Positions 1-7,917 of a stretch of 64,000 bases of DNA are shown piece by piece. The position numbers and the translations under genes were made by a program. Source of the stretch: Alphaproteobacteria bacterium. GTDB lineage: Bacteria > Pseudomonadota > Alphaproteobacteria > JANQMY01. The notes below the pieces were generated by a model that was not told where the DNA came from, made no database searches, and worked only from the letters and a program-made list of their open reading frames with translations. The DNA lies in NCBI GenBank assembly GCA_028289425.1, contig JANQPL010000006.1, positions 59,128-123,127 on the forward strand. The letters run 5' to 3'. Every line of letters starts with the position of its first letter. The first letter of the stretch is position 1.

Positions 1-1
1 G

Positions 2-535
2 ACCGGTACCGGCATATTGGCGCTGGCCGGTATTGTGGTGAACAACAACATTGTTTTGATCGACACCTATCAGCGCTTGGTGTCGCAAGGATATGACAAG
101 ATCGAAGCGGTGGTGACGACCGCAGCACAACGCTTGCGGCCTGTCTTCCTCACCACATTCACCACCATTTGCGGTCTGCTGCCGATGGTCTATCAAATCA
201 ACATCAACTTCTTCGAGCGCGCGTGGACGGTTGGCGGTCCAATCTCTTATTGGTGGGTGCAATTGTCGACCGCTGTCGTATGCGGTTTGGCCTTTTCGAC
301 CCTGCTGACGCTGGCCATGACCCCTGTTCTTCTGGCCCTGCCGACCGTTCTCAGGACACGGCAGACGGCGATCTCGGTTATAGCCCAGTTTGTCCGTCGG
401 CGCGTCACCGACTTGCTGGGTCAGGAACAAGATACACGCGGTCCCGCGCAGCCTTGGAGCGTGCCTGTGGCAAACGAGATCGCGGACACACCGGTCGAAG
501 AAAAATCCGAAGAACCGTTACGCGCGGCAGAATAA
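2..535 (+). CDS. RND efflux permease, C-terminal part (5' end outside window)
   Basis: This is the last ~178 residues of an inner-membrane RND proton-driven efflux pump subunit; the reading frame is open to the window edge. The visible part holds the TM10-TM12 region: GIVVNNNIVLID, then AAQRLRPVFLTTFTT and the closing TM12 segment, and a hydrophilic acidic tail of ~60 residues. The first 110 residues are nearly the same as the matching part of the complete RND gene 68 bp downstream, so the two are tandem paralogues and probably form one heteromeric pump, as MdtB/MdtC do. The TM10 position that is lysine in AcrB-type pumps lies within an Asn-Asn-Asn run here. Substrate unknown. An adaptor (MFP) gene would be expected upstream, outside the window. 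Confidence 0.9.
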   Translation, partial: TGTGILALAGIVVNNNIVLIDTYQRLVSQGYDKIEAVVTTAAQRLRPVFLTTFTTICGLLPMVYQININFFERAWTVGGPISYWWVQLSTAVVCGLAFSTLLTLAMTPVLLALPTVLRTRQTAISVIAQFVRRRVTDLLGQEQDTRGPAQPWSVPVANEIADTPVEEKSEEPLRAAE

Positions 536-603
536 ATGGACACGGAGGCGGTGAGTCGCCGCCCCTGACGAAAGAACGCGAAGGCTCGGGAGGCGCCTGA
601 CAG

Positions 604-3600
604 ATGAACGCAATGATCGATGCATTCATCAGCCGCTCGCGCACCGTGCTCACCATTCTCGTGGTTTCGGTCATCGCCGGCCTGGGAAGTTATCTTGGCA
701 TCCCCAAGGAAGCCGACCCCGACATTCCCATCCCGTTCGTTCTCGTCACCATTCCGCACCAAGGGATTTCGCCGCTCGACGCCGAGCGCCTATTGCTTAA
801 GCCCATGGAGACGACCCTTCAAACCATTGAAGGGCTTGAAAACATCCGTGCATTCGGATCGCAGGGCGTTGCGTCCATCGTTCTCGAATTCGACGTCAAT
901 TTCGACAAAGACCAGGCCTTGCTGGATGTGCGGGAGAAAGTGGACGAGGCCAAGGCGGAACTTCCCGACGATTCCGAGGAACCCATCGTCACGGAAGTGA
1001 ATGCCAGCCTGTTCCCGGTGATACTGGTCACCGTTTCCGGCAATTTGCCCCAACGCGCCCTCTACCGCCTGGCCCAAGAGGCTCAGGATGAGATCGAAAC
1101 CGTTTCGACCGTGCTGGAAGCAAACATTATGGGCCAGCCGGAAGAAATGCTGGAAGTGGTGTTCGATCCGGCCAAGCTTGAAAACTACAACATCTCTCTT
1201 GGCTCGCTCATCGGCATCGTCTCATCCAACAATCGCTTGGTGGCCGCCGGTTCCCTCGACACCGGTCAAGGGCGCTTTCAGGTCAAAGTGCCAGGGCTTT
1301 TCGAAACAAAAGAAGACCTGCTGGGAATTCCGGTAAAAACCAGCGGCGACACGGTGGTCACCCTTTCCGATATCGCCAGCATTCGACGCACCTTCAAAGA
1401 CGCCGACAGTTACGCCCGTTTCAACGGCAATCCCACCATCGCCATTTCGGTGGTCAAGCGGCTCGGGTCGAACATCTTGGAGACCAACAAAAATGTTCGG
1501 GCAGCCGTTGCCCGTATCAGCCAGGATTGGCCGGAAGAAGTGCAGGTAGGCTTCAGCTTCGATCAGTCGGATTTCATCCGTATCATGATCGACAGTTTGC
1601 AGGCCGCCATCATGACCGCCATCGTTCTGGTCATGGTGCTGGTGGTCGCCGCCCTGGGGATTAGATCCGGTGCCCTTGTGGGCATGGCCATTCCAAGTTC
1701 GTTCCTGATCGGTTTCTTCTTCCTGGGCACCATGGGCTACACCATCAATATGATGGTCATGTTCGGCATGCTGCTGTCGGTCGGCGTGCTGGTCGATGGC
1801 GCGATCGTCGTCGTTGAATATGGCGACCGCAAAATGTCGGAGGGGCTGGACCGCAAGGAAGCCTATGCGCTGGCCGCCAAGCGTATGTTCTGGCCCATCG
1901 TGTCGTCCACCGGCACCACACTGGCCGCCTTTATCCCCTTGCTGTTGTGGCCTGGCATTTCCGGCAAGTTCATGAGCTATTTGCCCATCACAACGATCTT
2001 TGTCCTCAGCGCGTCGCTGCTTGTGGCGCTTGTTTTCTTACCGGTGGTTGGGTCGCTGGTGGCAAAACCGCAGCCCGGCAACGAAGAGACCATGAAGGCG
2101 CTGGCCGCATCGGAAAGCGGCGAGCTGAACACCCTGCCCGGGTTTACCGGTGCCTATGCCCGGTTTGTCGCCCGCTCGATCGAACATCCCTTGATGGTGC
2201 TGTGCGGCGCTATCTTGATTTCAGCGTTTTCTATTGTGCTGTTCATGTATGGCAATCACGGCGTCTTGTATTCCATCAATTCCGAACCGGAGGAAGTGGC
2301 TGTCATTATCGGTGCCCGGGGCAATCTGTCTGCAGAGGAAATGCGCGACATCGTCATCGATGTGGAGGAGCGCCTTTTGGGCATCGAGGGTCTTAAGACC
2401 ATCTATGCCAATTCCGGTCTTCAGCGCAGCGCCGCCGCAGCCGGTGGAGACGGGGACGTGCCGGAAGACACAATCGGCCGCATTGATGTCCAAATTTCAA
2501 TGGACAAGGACGGCTTTCGGGTCTTTGACGAAATGCGTGAAGCGACCGCCGACATTCCGGGTATCCGTGTTGAGCTGCGCAAGCGCGAGCAGGGCCCCGC
2601 CACGGGCAAGGACATTCAAATCGAATTGTCGTCAAACGATCCGTTGGCCTTGGCCATGATGGCGGACCGGCTGCGCACCCATCTGGAATCGGACAGAGAG
2701 CTCATCGATGTGGAGGATTCACGCCCGCCGCCCGGCATTGAGTGGCAACTCACCATCGACCGGGAACAGGCCGGCCGTTTCGGCGCCGACGTCATTCAAG
2801 TCGGCACGGCGGTGCAGCTTGTCACCAATGGCGTTAAGATCGCGGAATACCGGCCGGACGATGCAGAGGATGAATTGGAAATCCGCGCGCGTTTGCCGCG
2901 CGATGAACGGTCGATCAACCAACTCGATTCACTGCGCGTCTCGACCGACCAAGGGCTGGTGCCCATTACCAATTTCGTGGAACGCCGACCGGTGCCGCTG
3001 GTCAACCGCATCGAGCGGCTCAACGGACTGCGCATTCTTACCGTCAATGCCAACACCATCCCGGAGGTGCTGCCCAACGACAAAGTCGGCGAATTACAAG
3101 CCTGGCTCGCGACACAAGATCTGGACCCAAATGTGGCCATCAAGTTTGGTGGGGCGAATGAGGATCAGATCGAGGCCGTGAACTTTCTTGTGGGGCTTGC
3201 CTTCCCCATGTCGCTGTTCCTCATGGCCATAATCCTGCTCACCCAGTTCAACAGCTTCTATCATGCGCTGCTCATCCTTTCGTCGGTGATCTTCTCAACG
3301 ATCGGGGTTCTGTTGGGCACGGTCCTGACATTCCAAACGCTGAGCGTGATCATGAGCGGCACGGGGATCATCGCCCTGGCCGGCATTGTCGTGAACAACA
3401 ACATCGTGCTGATCGACACCTATCAACGTCTGATCCGCGAAGGATTCGACTATCAAAATGCGATCATACGCACGGCGGCACAGCGGCTGCGTCCGGTGTT
3501 CTTGACAACGATCACCACAATCTTCGGCTTGCTGCCCATGGTGTTCTCGGTGGGGATTGATTTCATCTCGCGCGAGGTGACGGTCGGCGGGCCAGGCGGA

Positions 3601-3816
3601 TTGTGGTTTCAGCCCCTTGCCACGGCCATCGTCTCCGGCCTTGCATTTTCCACCATCCTCACCCTGGTGTTGACACCGGCCATGCTGGCCCTGCCCTTTA
3701 AGCTCAAAGAGATCACGGTCCAATCGACACGCGAGCGACTAAAGGGGGCTGCGTCGGCCATCCAATCCGGGTTCAAATCGCCAACCGCCAAACCACCGCA
3801 GTCTCCGGCGGAATAG
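604..3816 (+). CDS. RND efflux permease, complete
   Basis: Full-length RND family inner-membrane transporter of 1070 residues, the usual length for AcrB/MdtB/CusA-type pumps. It has a TM1 segment at about residues 13-31, a periplasmic porter domain, TM2-TM6 at about 330-490, a second porter domain, and TM8-TM12 at about 860-1035. TM4 reads VLVDGAIVVVEYGD, with one Asp where AcrB-type pumps have two. TM10 reads GIVVNNNIVLID, without the usual Lys, so the proton relay differs from the AcrB scheme. The ATG start follows a GGGAGG motif about 11 bases upstream. It is probably co-transcribed with the partial paralogue before it. Its stop lies 8 bp from the convergent exporter gene. Substrate cannot be told from sequence. 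Confidence 0.93.
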   Translation: MNAMIDAFISRSRTVLTILVVSVIAGLGSYLGIPKEADPDIPIPFVLVTIPHQGISPLDAERLLLKPMETTLQTIEGLENIRAFGSQGVASIVLEFDVNFDKDQALLDVREKVDEAKAELPDDSEEPIVTEVNASLFPVILVTVSGNLPQRALYRLAQEAQDEIETVSTVLEANIMGQPEEMLEVVFDPAKLENYNISLGSLIGIVSSNNRLVAAGSLDTGQGRFQVKVPGLFETKEDLLGIPVKTSGDTVVTLSDIASIRRTFKDADSYARFNGNPTIAISVVKRLGSNILETNKNVRAAVARISQDWPEEVQVGFSFDQSDFIRIMIDSLQAAIMTAIVLVMVLVVAALGIRSGALVGMAIPSSFLIGFFFLGTMGYTINMMVMFGMLLSVGVLVDGAIVVVEYGDRKMSEGLDRKEAYALAAKRMFWPIVSSTGTTLAAFIPLLLWPGISGKFMSYLPITTIFVLSASLLVALVFLPVVGSLVAKPQPGNEETMKALAASESGELNTLPGFTGAYARFVARSIEHPLMVLCGAILISAFSIVLFMYGNHGVLYSINSEPEEVAVIIGARGNLSAEEMRDIVIDVEERLLGIEGLKTIYANSGLQRSAAAAGGDGDVPEDTIGRIDVQISMDKDGFRVFDEMREATADIPGIRVELRKREQGPATGKDIQIELSSNDPLALAMMADRLRTHLESDRELIDVEDSRPPPGIEWQLTIDREQAGRFGADVIQVGTAVQLVTNGVKIAEYRPDDAEDELEIRARLPRDERSINQLDSLRVSTDQGLVPITNFVERRPVPLVNRIERLNGLRILTVNANTIPEVLPNDKVGELQAWLATQDLDPNVAIKFGGANEDQIEAVNFLVGLAFPMSLFLMAIILLTQFNSFYHALLILSSVIFSTIGVLLGTVLTFQTLSVIMSGTGIIALAGIVVNNNIVLIDTYQRLIREGFDYQNAIIRTAAQRLRPVFLTTITTIFGLLPMVFSVGIDFISREVTVGGPGGLWFQPLATAIVSGLAFSTILTLVLTPAMLALPFKLKEITVQSTRERLKGAASAIQSGFKSPTAKPPQSPAE

Positions 3817-3824
3817 TCGGCGAT

Positions 3825-5708
3825 TTATTCGCCCGCCAGGACGGGCGCAGGCACGTCCTCATCACCGAATTGCTTGAGCTTTTCGCGCGCCGCCGCGGCT
3901 TCTTGCTGCCGCTGCCACATGCCCGCATAGACGCCGTGCTGCGCCAACAATTCTTTGTGCTTACCACGTTCGACAATCTGTCCTTGTTCAAGCACCAGAA
4001 TTTCGTCGGCGTCGATCACGGTGGACAGGCGGTGGGCAATGACCAATGTGGTCCGGTTTTCTGCCACCTTGTAAAGTGCGTTCTGAATCTCTTTTTCCGT
4101 ATGCGTATCAAGTGCGGAGGTTGCTTCGTCGAGCAGTAGGATGGGCGGATTTTTCAAGATCGTCCGCGCGATGGCCACCCGTTGCTTTTCACCGCCGGAG
4201 AGTTTAAGTCCGCGCTCGCCCACCATTGATTTGTACCCATCAGGCAGGCCTACGACGAAATCATGAATTTGGGCAAGCTTGGCCGCTTCTTCTACCTCGG
4301 CATCGGTGGCGTCCGGCCGGCCATAACGAATGTTGTAAAGGATCGTATCGTTGAACAGCACCGTGTCCTGAGGAACGATACCGATGGCCCGGCGCAAACT
4401 TTCCTGAGTGACGGTGCGAATGTCCTGTCCGTCAATGCGAACACTGCCTTCGGCAATGTCGTAAAACCGATACAAGATGCGCGACAGGGTGGATTTGCCG
4501 GCGCCACTGGGGCCCACCACCGCCACCATCTTGCCGGCAGGCACGGTGAAACTCACATCTTTGAGAATGGGCCGGGCCGGCTCGTAGTGAAAGAACACAT
4601 TGTCGAACGCAACCTCTGCGCCCTCCACCTCAAGAGGTGCTGCGTTGGGATCGTCCACCACTTCCGCTGCCACTTTAGTGAGGTCGAACATCTCTTCCAT
4701 GTCCACCAGCGACTGCTTCACCTCGCGATAGACCATGCCCAACAGATTGAGCGGCTGATAAAGCTGCATCATGTACAGATTGACCATGGTGAATTCGCCC
4801 ACCGTCATCAATCCTGCCGCGGCGCCATAAACCGTCAGCACAAGAAGCAGTCCAAGCCCCAAATTGAATATCAGCGCCTGTCCCGAATTCAACGCCGCCA
4901 AGGATTGGTTCACGCTGATGGCGGCCGTCTCATACCCCGCCAGAGACTTGTCATACCGAACCGCTTCATGGTTTTCGTTGCCGAAATATTTGACAGTTTC
5001 AAAATTGAGCAGGCTGTCAACCGCCTTGGTGTTGGCTTCCGAATCCTTATCGTTCATCTGGCGGCGGAATTTGTTGCGCCATTCGGTGATCGAGAATGTA
5101 AACCAAATATAGGCGCCAATGGTGATCAGCGTGATCAGCGGAAACCAGCCGTTGAAGACCATGGCCAGGATGACACACACCATGGCCAATTCGACGATGG
5201 TGGGCACGATGTTGAACAGAGTGAAGCGGACGATAAAGTCGATGCCCAACACACCCCGTTCGATCACGCGGGACAGGCCGCCCGTGCGCCGCTCCAGATG
5301 GAAGCGCAGCGACAAATCATGCAAATGCTTGAAGGTCTGCAGCGCCACAACCCGCTGCGCATGCTGCCCCACGGGCGCAGCCACGTAATCGCGCAGTTGC
5401 GCAAAGGCGATCGTAAAGATGCGCGAGGCCGCATAGGCGAGCACCAACATGACCGTAAGCGTCACCGCCGTTGGTTCAAGGCCATCCAATTGATCGACGG
5501 CATCCTTGAAGAAAAACGGTCCGACCACGGACACTATCTTCGCCAGAATGAGAGAGGCAAGCGCGATGACGACTCGCACGCGCAGATTGGGCCGGTCCGC
5601 CGGCCACAAATAGGGCAGCAGCGTTTTCAGCGTCTCCCAATGATGATCCTGGCGCCCCGACCGGTCATCCGACGGATCATTGTCGTGCCCGGTCACGAAT
5701 TGCCTCAC
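3825..5708 (-). CDS. Atm1-type ABC exporter (fused permease and ATPase)
   Basis: A 627-residue half-transporter with the ABC transmembrane domain at about residues 25-345 and the nucleotide-binding domain at about 360-600. Walker A is GPSGAGKST (near residue 400), the signature is LSGGEKQRVAIART, Walker B is ILLLDEATSALD and the H-loop is IAHRLSTV. The stretch LLNFETVKYFGNE near residue 235 is characteristic of the Atm1/ABCB7/HMT1 branch, whose bacterial members export glutathione conjugates and metal-glutathione complexes and whose mitochondrial members serve Fe-S protein maturation. It should act as a homodimer in the inner membrane. The start is GTG, with GGAG six bases upstream. A hairpin lies in its leader. 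A glutathione reductase gene is also present in the window, at 15.7-17.1 kb. Confidence 0.92.
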   Translation of the reverse strand: MRQFVTGHDNDPSDDRSGRQDHHWETLKTLLPYLWPADRPNLRVRVVIALASLILAKIVSVVGPFFFKDAVDQLDGLEPTAVTLTVMLVLAYAASRIFTIAFAQLRDYVAAPVGQHAQRVVALQTFKHLHDLSLRFHLERRTGGLSRVIERGVLGIDFIVRFTLFNIVPTIVELAMVCVILAMVFNGWFPLITLITIGAYIWFTFSITEWRNKFRRQMNDKDSEANTKAVDSLLNFETVKYFGNENHEAVRYDKSLAGYETAAISVNQSLAALNSGQALIFNLGLGLLLVLTVYGAAAGLMTVGEFTMVNLYMMQLYQPLNLLGMVYREVKQSLVDMEEMFDLTKVAAEVVDDPNAAPLEVEGAEVAFDNVFFHYEPARPILKDVSFTVPAGKMVAVVGPSGAGKSTLSRILYRFYDIAEGSVRIDGQDIRTVTQESLRRAIGIVPQDTVLFNDTILYNIRYGRPDATDAEVEEAAKLAQIHDFVVGLPDGYKSMVGERGLKLSGGEKQRVAIARTILKNPPILLLDEATSALDTHTEKEIQNALYKVAENRTTLVIAHRLSTVIDADEILVLEQGQIVERGKHKELLAQHGVYAGMWQRQQEAAAAREKLKQFGDEDVPAPVLAGE

Positions 5709-5731
5709 ATGCCACTCCGCATTCTTCTTGG

Positions 5732-5772
5732 TCCCACTTCAAAAAGGCCCATTGCCCAAGGCCAAAGTGGGA
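5732..5772 (-). promoter_or_regulatory. Hairpin in the leader of the Atm1-type exporter
   Basis: Inverted repeat TCCCACTT (5732-5739) / AAGTGGGA (5765-5772) with an inner GGCC/GGCC pair. It begins 24 bases upstream of the exporter's GTG start and so would lie in the 5' leader or promoter. It could be an operator or an RNA hairpin. No known riboswitch or regulator consensus is recognised. Confidence 0.4.
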
Positions 5773-5909
5773 TGAGTGTGTAACATGAGTGAGTCTTAGG
5801 TGAAATTCCAGGGCGCAACAACATGGCACCCCGGCCGCCTTAGCCCGATGCACGCACAGGCATTGCGCAAATTTGTGCGTAAGCTCGCCGGCCTATTGAC
5901 CGAATGACC

Positions 5910-6881
5910 CTAGATTTTGGGGGTTTCGAACACTTGGCCCGGATAGATCAGATCCGGATCCTTGATCTGGTCTTTGTTGGCTTCGTAAATGACCGTGTAG
6001 AGAATGCCCCGCCCATAAAGGCGGCGGGAAATGCGCCACAGGCTGTTACCCGGCTGAACCACCACCCGCCCCGGCAAGGCCGCGAGCACTTCCGGGTCTT
6101 CCCGTTCGAAGGGCAATTCGATCCGGGCCGTCACCAATCCGTCGGCATCCACTTGGTCTACACGCACCATATGCACGCCCGGGGTGATTTCACCATCCGG
6201 CCGCAATTCCCATCGGCCGCTGCCGTCAGCCCTGCCTTCCGCAACAAGAACATCATCAATGTACATGCGTACGACGGCATTCGGGTCAGACGTGCCGGAA
6301 AAAATGACGCCGCCGTCCGGATCATAGTCGATCGACCGAAGAGCCAATTCCTGACCAATGTCCACATCCGTGGGGCTTTGCAGCACCTTGCTGCCGCCCT
6401 TCGGGCCCCCTAGCACCACGAGCGGTTTCTCGCCTTCCCGTTCGGGCACGGCGATGACCACCTTTTGCTCCGAATTCAAGACTTCCCCACTCGGTAGGGT
6501 GAGCTTGAGGGTGATTTCTTGCGCCCCTTCATCGAGCGGCGTTTCCACCACGATCACCCATTCGCCGTTTTCATCCGACTGGGTTTCCGCAACCACCTCG
6601 CCGCCCACCAGCACCGCAACTTTGGAATTGGGCGCACCGCGGCCGGCAATGACGGCGGTGCCGTCTTGGTCCACACGGACAATATCGAATGTGGGAATAC
6701 GCGGATCGCTTGGGACCAGATCGTCGGGTGCTTCTTCAACCTCTTCGACAACCGCGGGTTCGCCGGTCGATATGGGCTCGCCAGCGTCTTCGCTGTCCCA
6801 TGTTCCAAGACCGAAAATCAAGAGCATGACGGCAATGATCAACGCTGCCAGAAACGCAGCCGCAATTATTGTTCCGCGCAC
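5910..6881 (-). CDS. Membrane-anchored LysM protein with Ig-like repeats
   Basis: 323 residues. An N-terminal hydrophobic segment (about residues 4-25) anchors the protein in the inner membrane with the rest in the periplasm. An acidic linker (about 30-55) is followed by two similar beta-rich Ig-like units (about 60-150 and 170-262), each with a pattern resembling GxxDPNAxVxxYxDG. A C-terminal LysM domain (about 270-322; VQPGNSLWRISRRLYG ... IYPGQVFETP) should bind peptidoglycan glycan strands. The architecture is common in Alphaproteobacteria as 'LysM peptidoglycan-binding domain-containing protein'; its role is likely structural or in cell-wall remodelling. The start is GTG, chosen because GGAGG lies seven bases upstream. 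It is divergent from the LOG gene across a 281-bp region with CtrA-like sites. Confidence 0.85.
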   Translation of the reverse strand: MRGTIIAAAFLAALIIAVMLLIFGLGTWDSEDAGEPISTGEPAVVEEVEEAPDDLVPSDPRIPTFDIVRVDQDGTAVIAGRGAPNSKVAVLVGGEVVAETQSDENGEWVIVVETPLDEGAQEITLKLTLPSGEVLNSEQKVVIAVPEREGEKPLVVLGGPKGGSKVLQSPTDVDIGQELALRSIDYDPDGGVIFSGTSDPNAVVRMYIDDVLVAEGRADGSGRWELRPDGEITPGVHMVRVDQVDADGLVTARIELPFEREDPEVLAALPGRVVVQPGNSLWRISRRLYGRGILYTVIYEANKDQIKDPDLIYPGQVFETPKI

Positions 6882-6956
6882 GCTCTTTCCTCCTCAAGCG
6901 GGTGGCTTCCTGCCTAAACGGCAGTGAAAACCAGCCTCAATCCACATCCAACATGC

Positions 6957-6971
6957 TTAACAAATGCTTAA
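6957..6971. promoter_or_regulatory. Perfect CtrA-type box TTAA-N7-TTAA
   Basis: The sequence TTAACAAATGCTTAA matches the full alphaproteobacterial CtrA consensus. It lies 76 bp upstream of the LysM protein start in the divergent promoter region. It is accompanied by two TTAACC half-sites at 7024 and 7045. Binding is inferred from the motif only. Confidence 0.55.
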
Positions 6972-7023
6972 GTCACATGTCAGATACGGCCGATTTGCCC
7001 CATTCCAGCCATCAATTCTAGGT

Positions 7024-7057
7024 TTAACCAAGCTAAGTCGAGCATTAACCAAGCTAA
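7024..7057. repeat. Two 13-bp direct repeats, 21 bp apart, in a divergent promoter
   Basis: TTAACCAAGCTAA occurs at 7024-7036 and again at 7045-7057. The 21-bp period is two helical turns, which places both copies on the same face of the DNA, as expected for an operator bound by a dimeric or cooperative regulator. TTAACC is also a CtrA half-site. Confidence 0.6.
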
Positions 7058-7162
7058 AAGCGCATTGTGACAATATTAAGCCATCATAAATGTGCCACGT
7101 GAGGGGGTATCTCGCCATCGGCACAGGTCTGTAGTTTTGTAGTGAGTAGCGAGTAAAGTGCG

Positions 7163-7780
7163 ATGGACTTACCCATTCGATGCGATCATCAAAATCGCCC
7201 ACAATTGACCGCCGTTTGCGTGTTCTGCGGGTCCCGCGACGGCCAAAATCCGAAATTTCTCAATGCATCGAAGACGCTTGGCCGACAATGTGCCGAGCGC
7301 GACGTCCGCGTGGTATATGGGGGCGCAGGCATCGGCATGATGGGCGCGGTTGCTCAAGCGGCGCTGGATGCCGGGGGCGACGTGACCGGCGTGGTGCCCA
7401 AATTCCTTACGGAGATGGAACCACAGCTCGACAGCCTGACCGACATTGTGCTGACCGAGACCATGCATGAGCGCAAGATCAAGATGTATGAGGAGTCTGA
7501 CGCCTTCGTCATCATGCCGGGCGGCATCGGCACGCTGGACGAAACCATGGAAATCCTCACCTGGCGGCAACTGGAAGTGCACGATAAGCCGGTGATCATC
7601 GCCAATCTTGAAAACTACTGGGCACCGTTCTTGACGCTGATGGATCACGTGATCGGCGAAGGTTATGCCGGGGAAAATGTCCGCGACCTTTACCGGACAG
7701 TCTCGACGGTCGATGAAATCCTGCCCGCGATCCAGGAAGATTTGGCCGCCCTGCCGCCCCAAGGCAAGGTGCGCCCCTAA
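7163..7780 (+). CDS. LOG-family protein (cytokinin riboside 5'-monophosphate phosphoribohydrolase type, TIGR00730)
   Basis: 205 residues with the LOG/lysine-decarboxylase-like Rossmann fold. The signature MPGGIGTLDETMEILTW (PGGxGTxxE) holds the active-site glutamate region, and VYGGAGIGMMG near the N-terminus forms the nucleotide-binding part. VCVFCGS at the first strand is typical of the family. Bacterial members cleave the N-glycosidic bond of nucleoside monophosphates; the physiological substrate varies and is not shown by the sequence. An extra ~15 residues precede the first strand, so an internal start is possible, but no better ribosome-binding site was seen. The gene is single, and its transcript probably ends at the palindrome at 7812, whose stem is followed by a T-run. 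Confidence 0.88.
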   Translation: MDLPIRCDHQNRPQLTAVCVFCGSRDGQNPKFLNASKTLGRQCAERDVRVVYGGAGIGMMGAVAQAALDAGGDVTGVVPKFLTEMEPQLDSLTDIVLTETMHERKIKMYEESDAFVIMPGGIGTLDETMEILTWRQLEVHDKPVIIANLENYWAPFLTLMDHVIGEGYAGENVRDLYRTVSTVDEILPAIQEDLAALPPQGKVRP

Positions 7781-7811
7781 GGAAAATCTGACCTATCGGC
7801 CTTTTACTTTC

Positions 7812-7917
7812 CTAGGGCATGATCTTATTCCGTAGAATCAAGATCATGCCCATTGTTTTTTGTCGATCGCGCGATCGGACGGTTAACCGGTTTCCACTTA
7901 ACCTGATCGCGCTCTAG
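7812..7917. repeat. CTAG-bounded palindromic intergenic element, also a likely terminator
   Basis: A 106-bp element begins CTAGGGCATGATC and ends with the near reverse complement GATCGCGCTCTAG. Inside is a hairpin (GGGCATGATCTT / AAGATCATGCCC, 7815-7850) followed on the plus strand by a T6 run, which would stop transcription from the LOG gene. The inner text ACCGGTTTCCACTT is typical of interspersed palindromes in alphaproteobacterial genomes. The right end runs into the coding sequence of cimA. Confidence 0.7.

Noticed and set aside
4263..5783. 506-codon open frame antisense to the Atm1-type exporter
   Set aside because: Its product is His/Arg/Gln-rich low-quality sequence with no motif, and it lies fully opposite a well-conserved ABC exporter.
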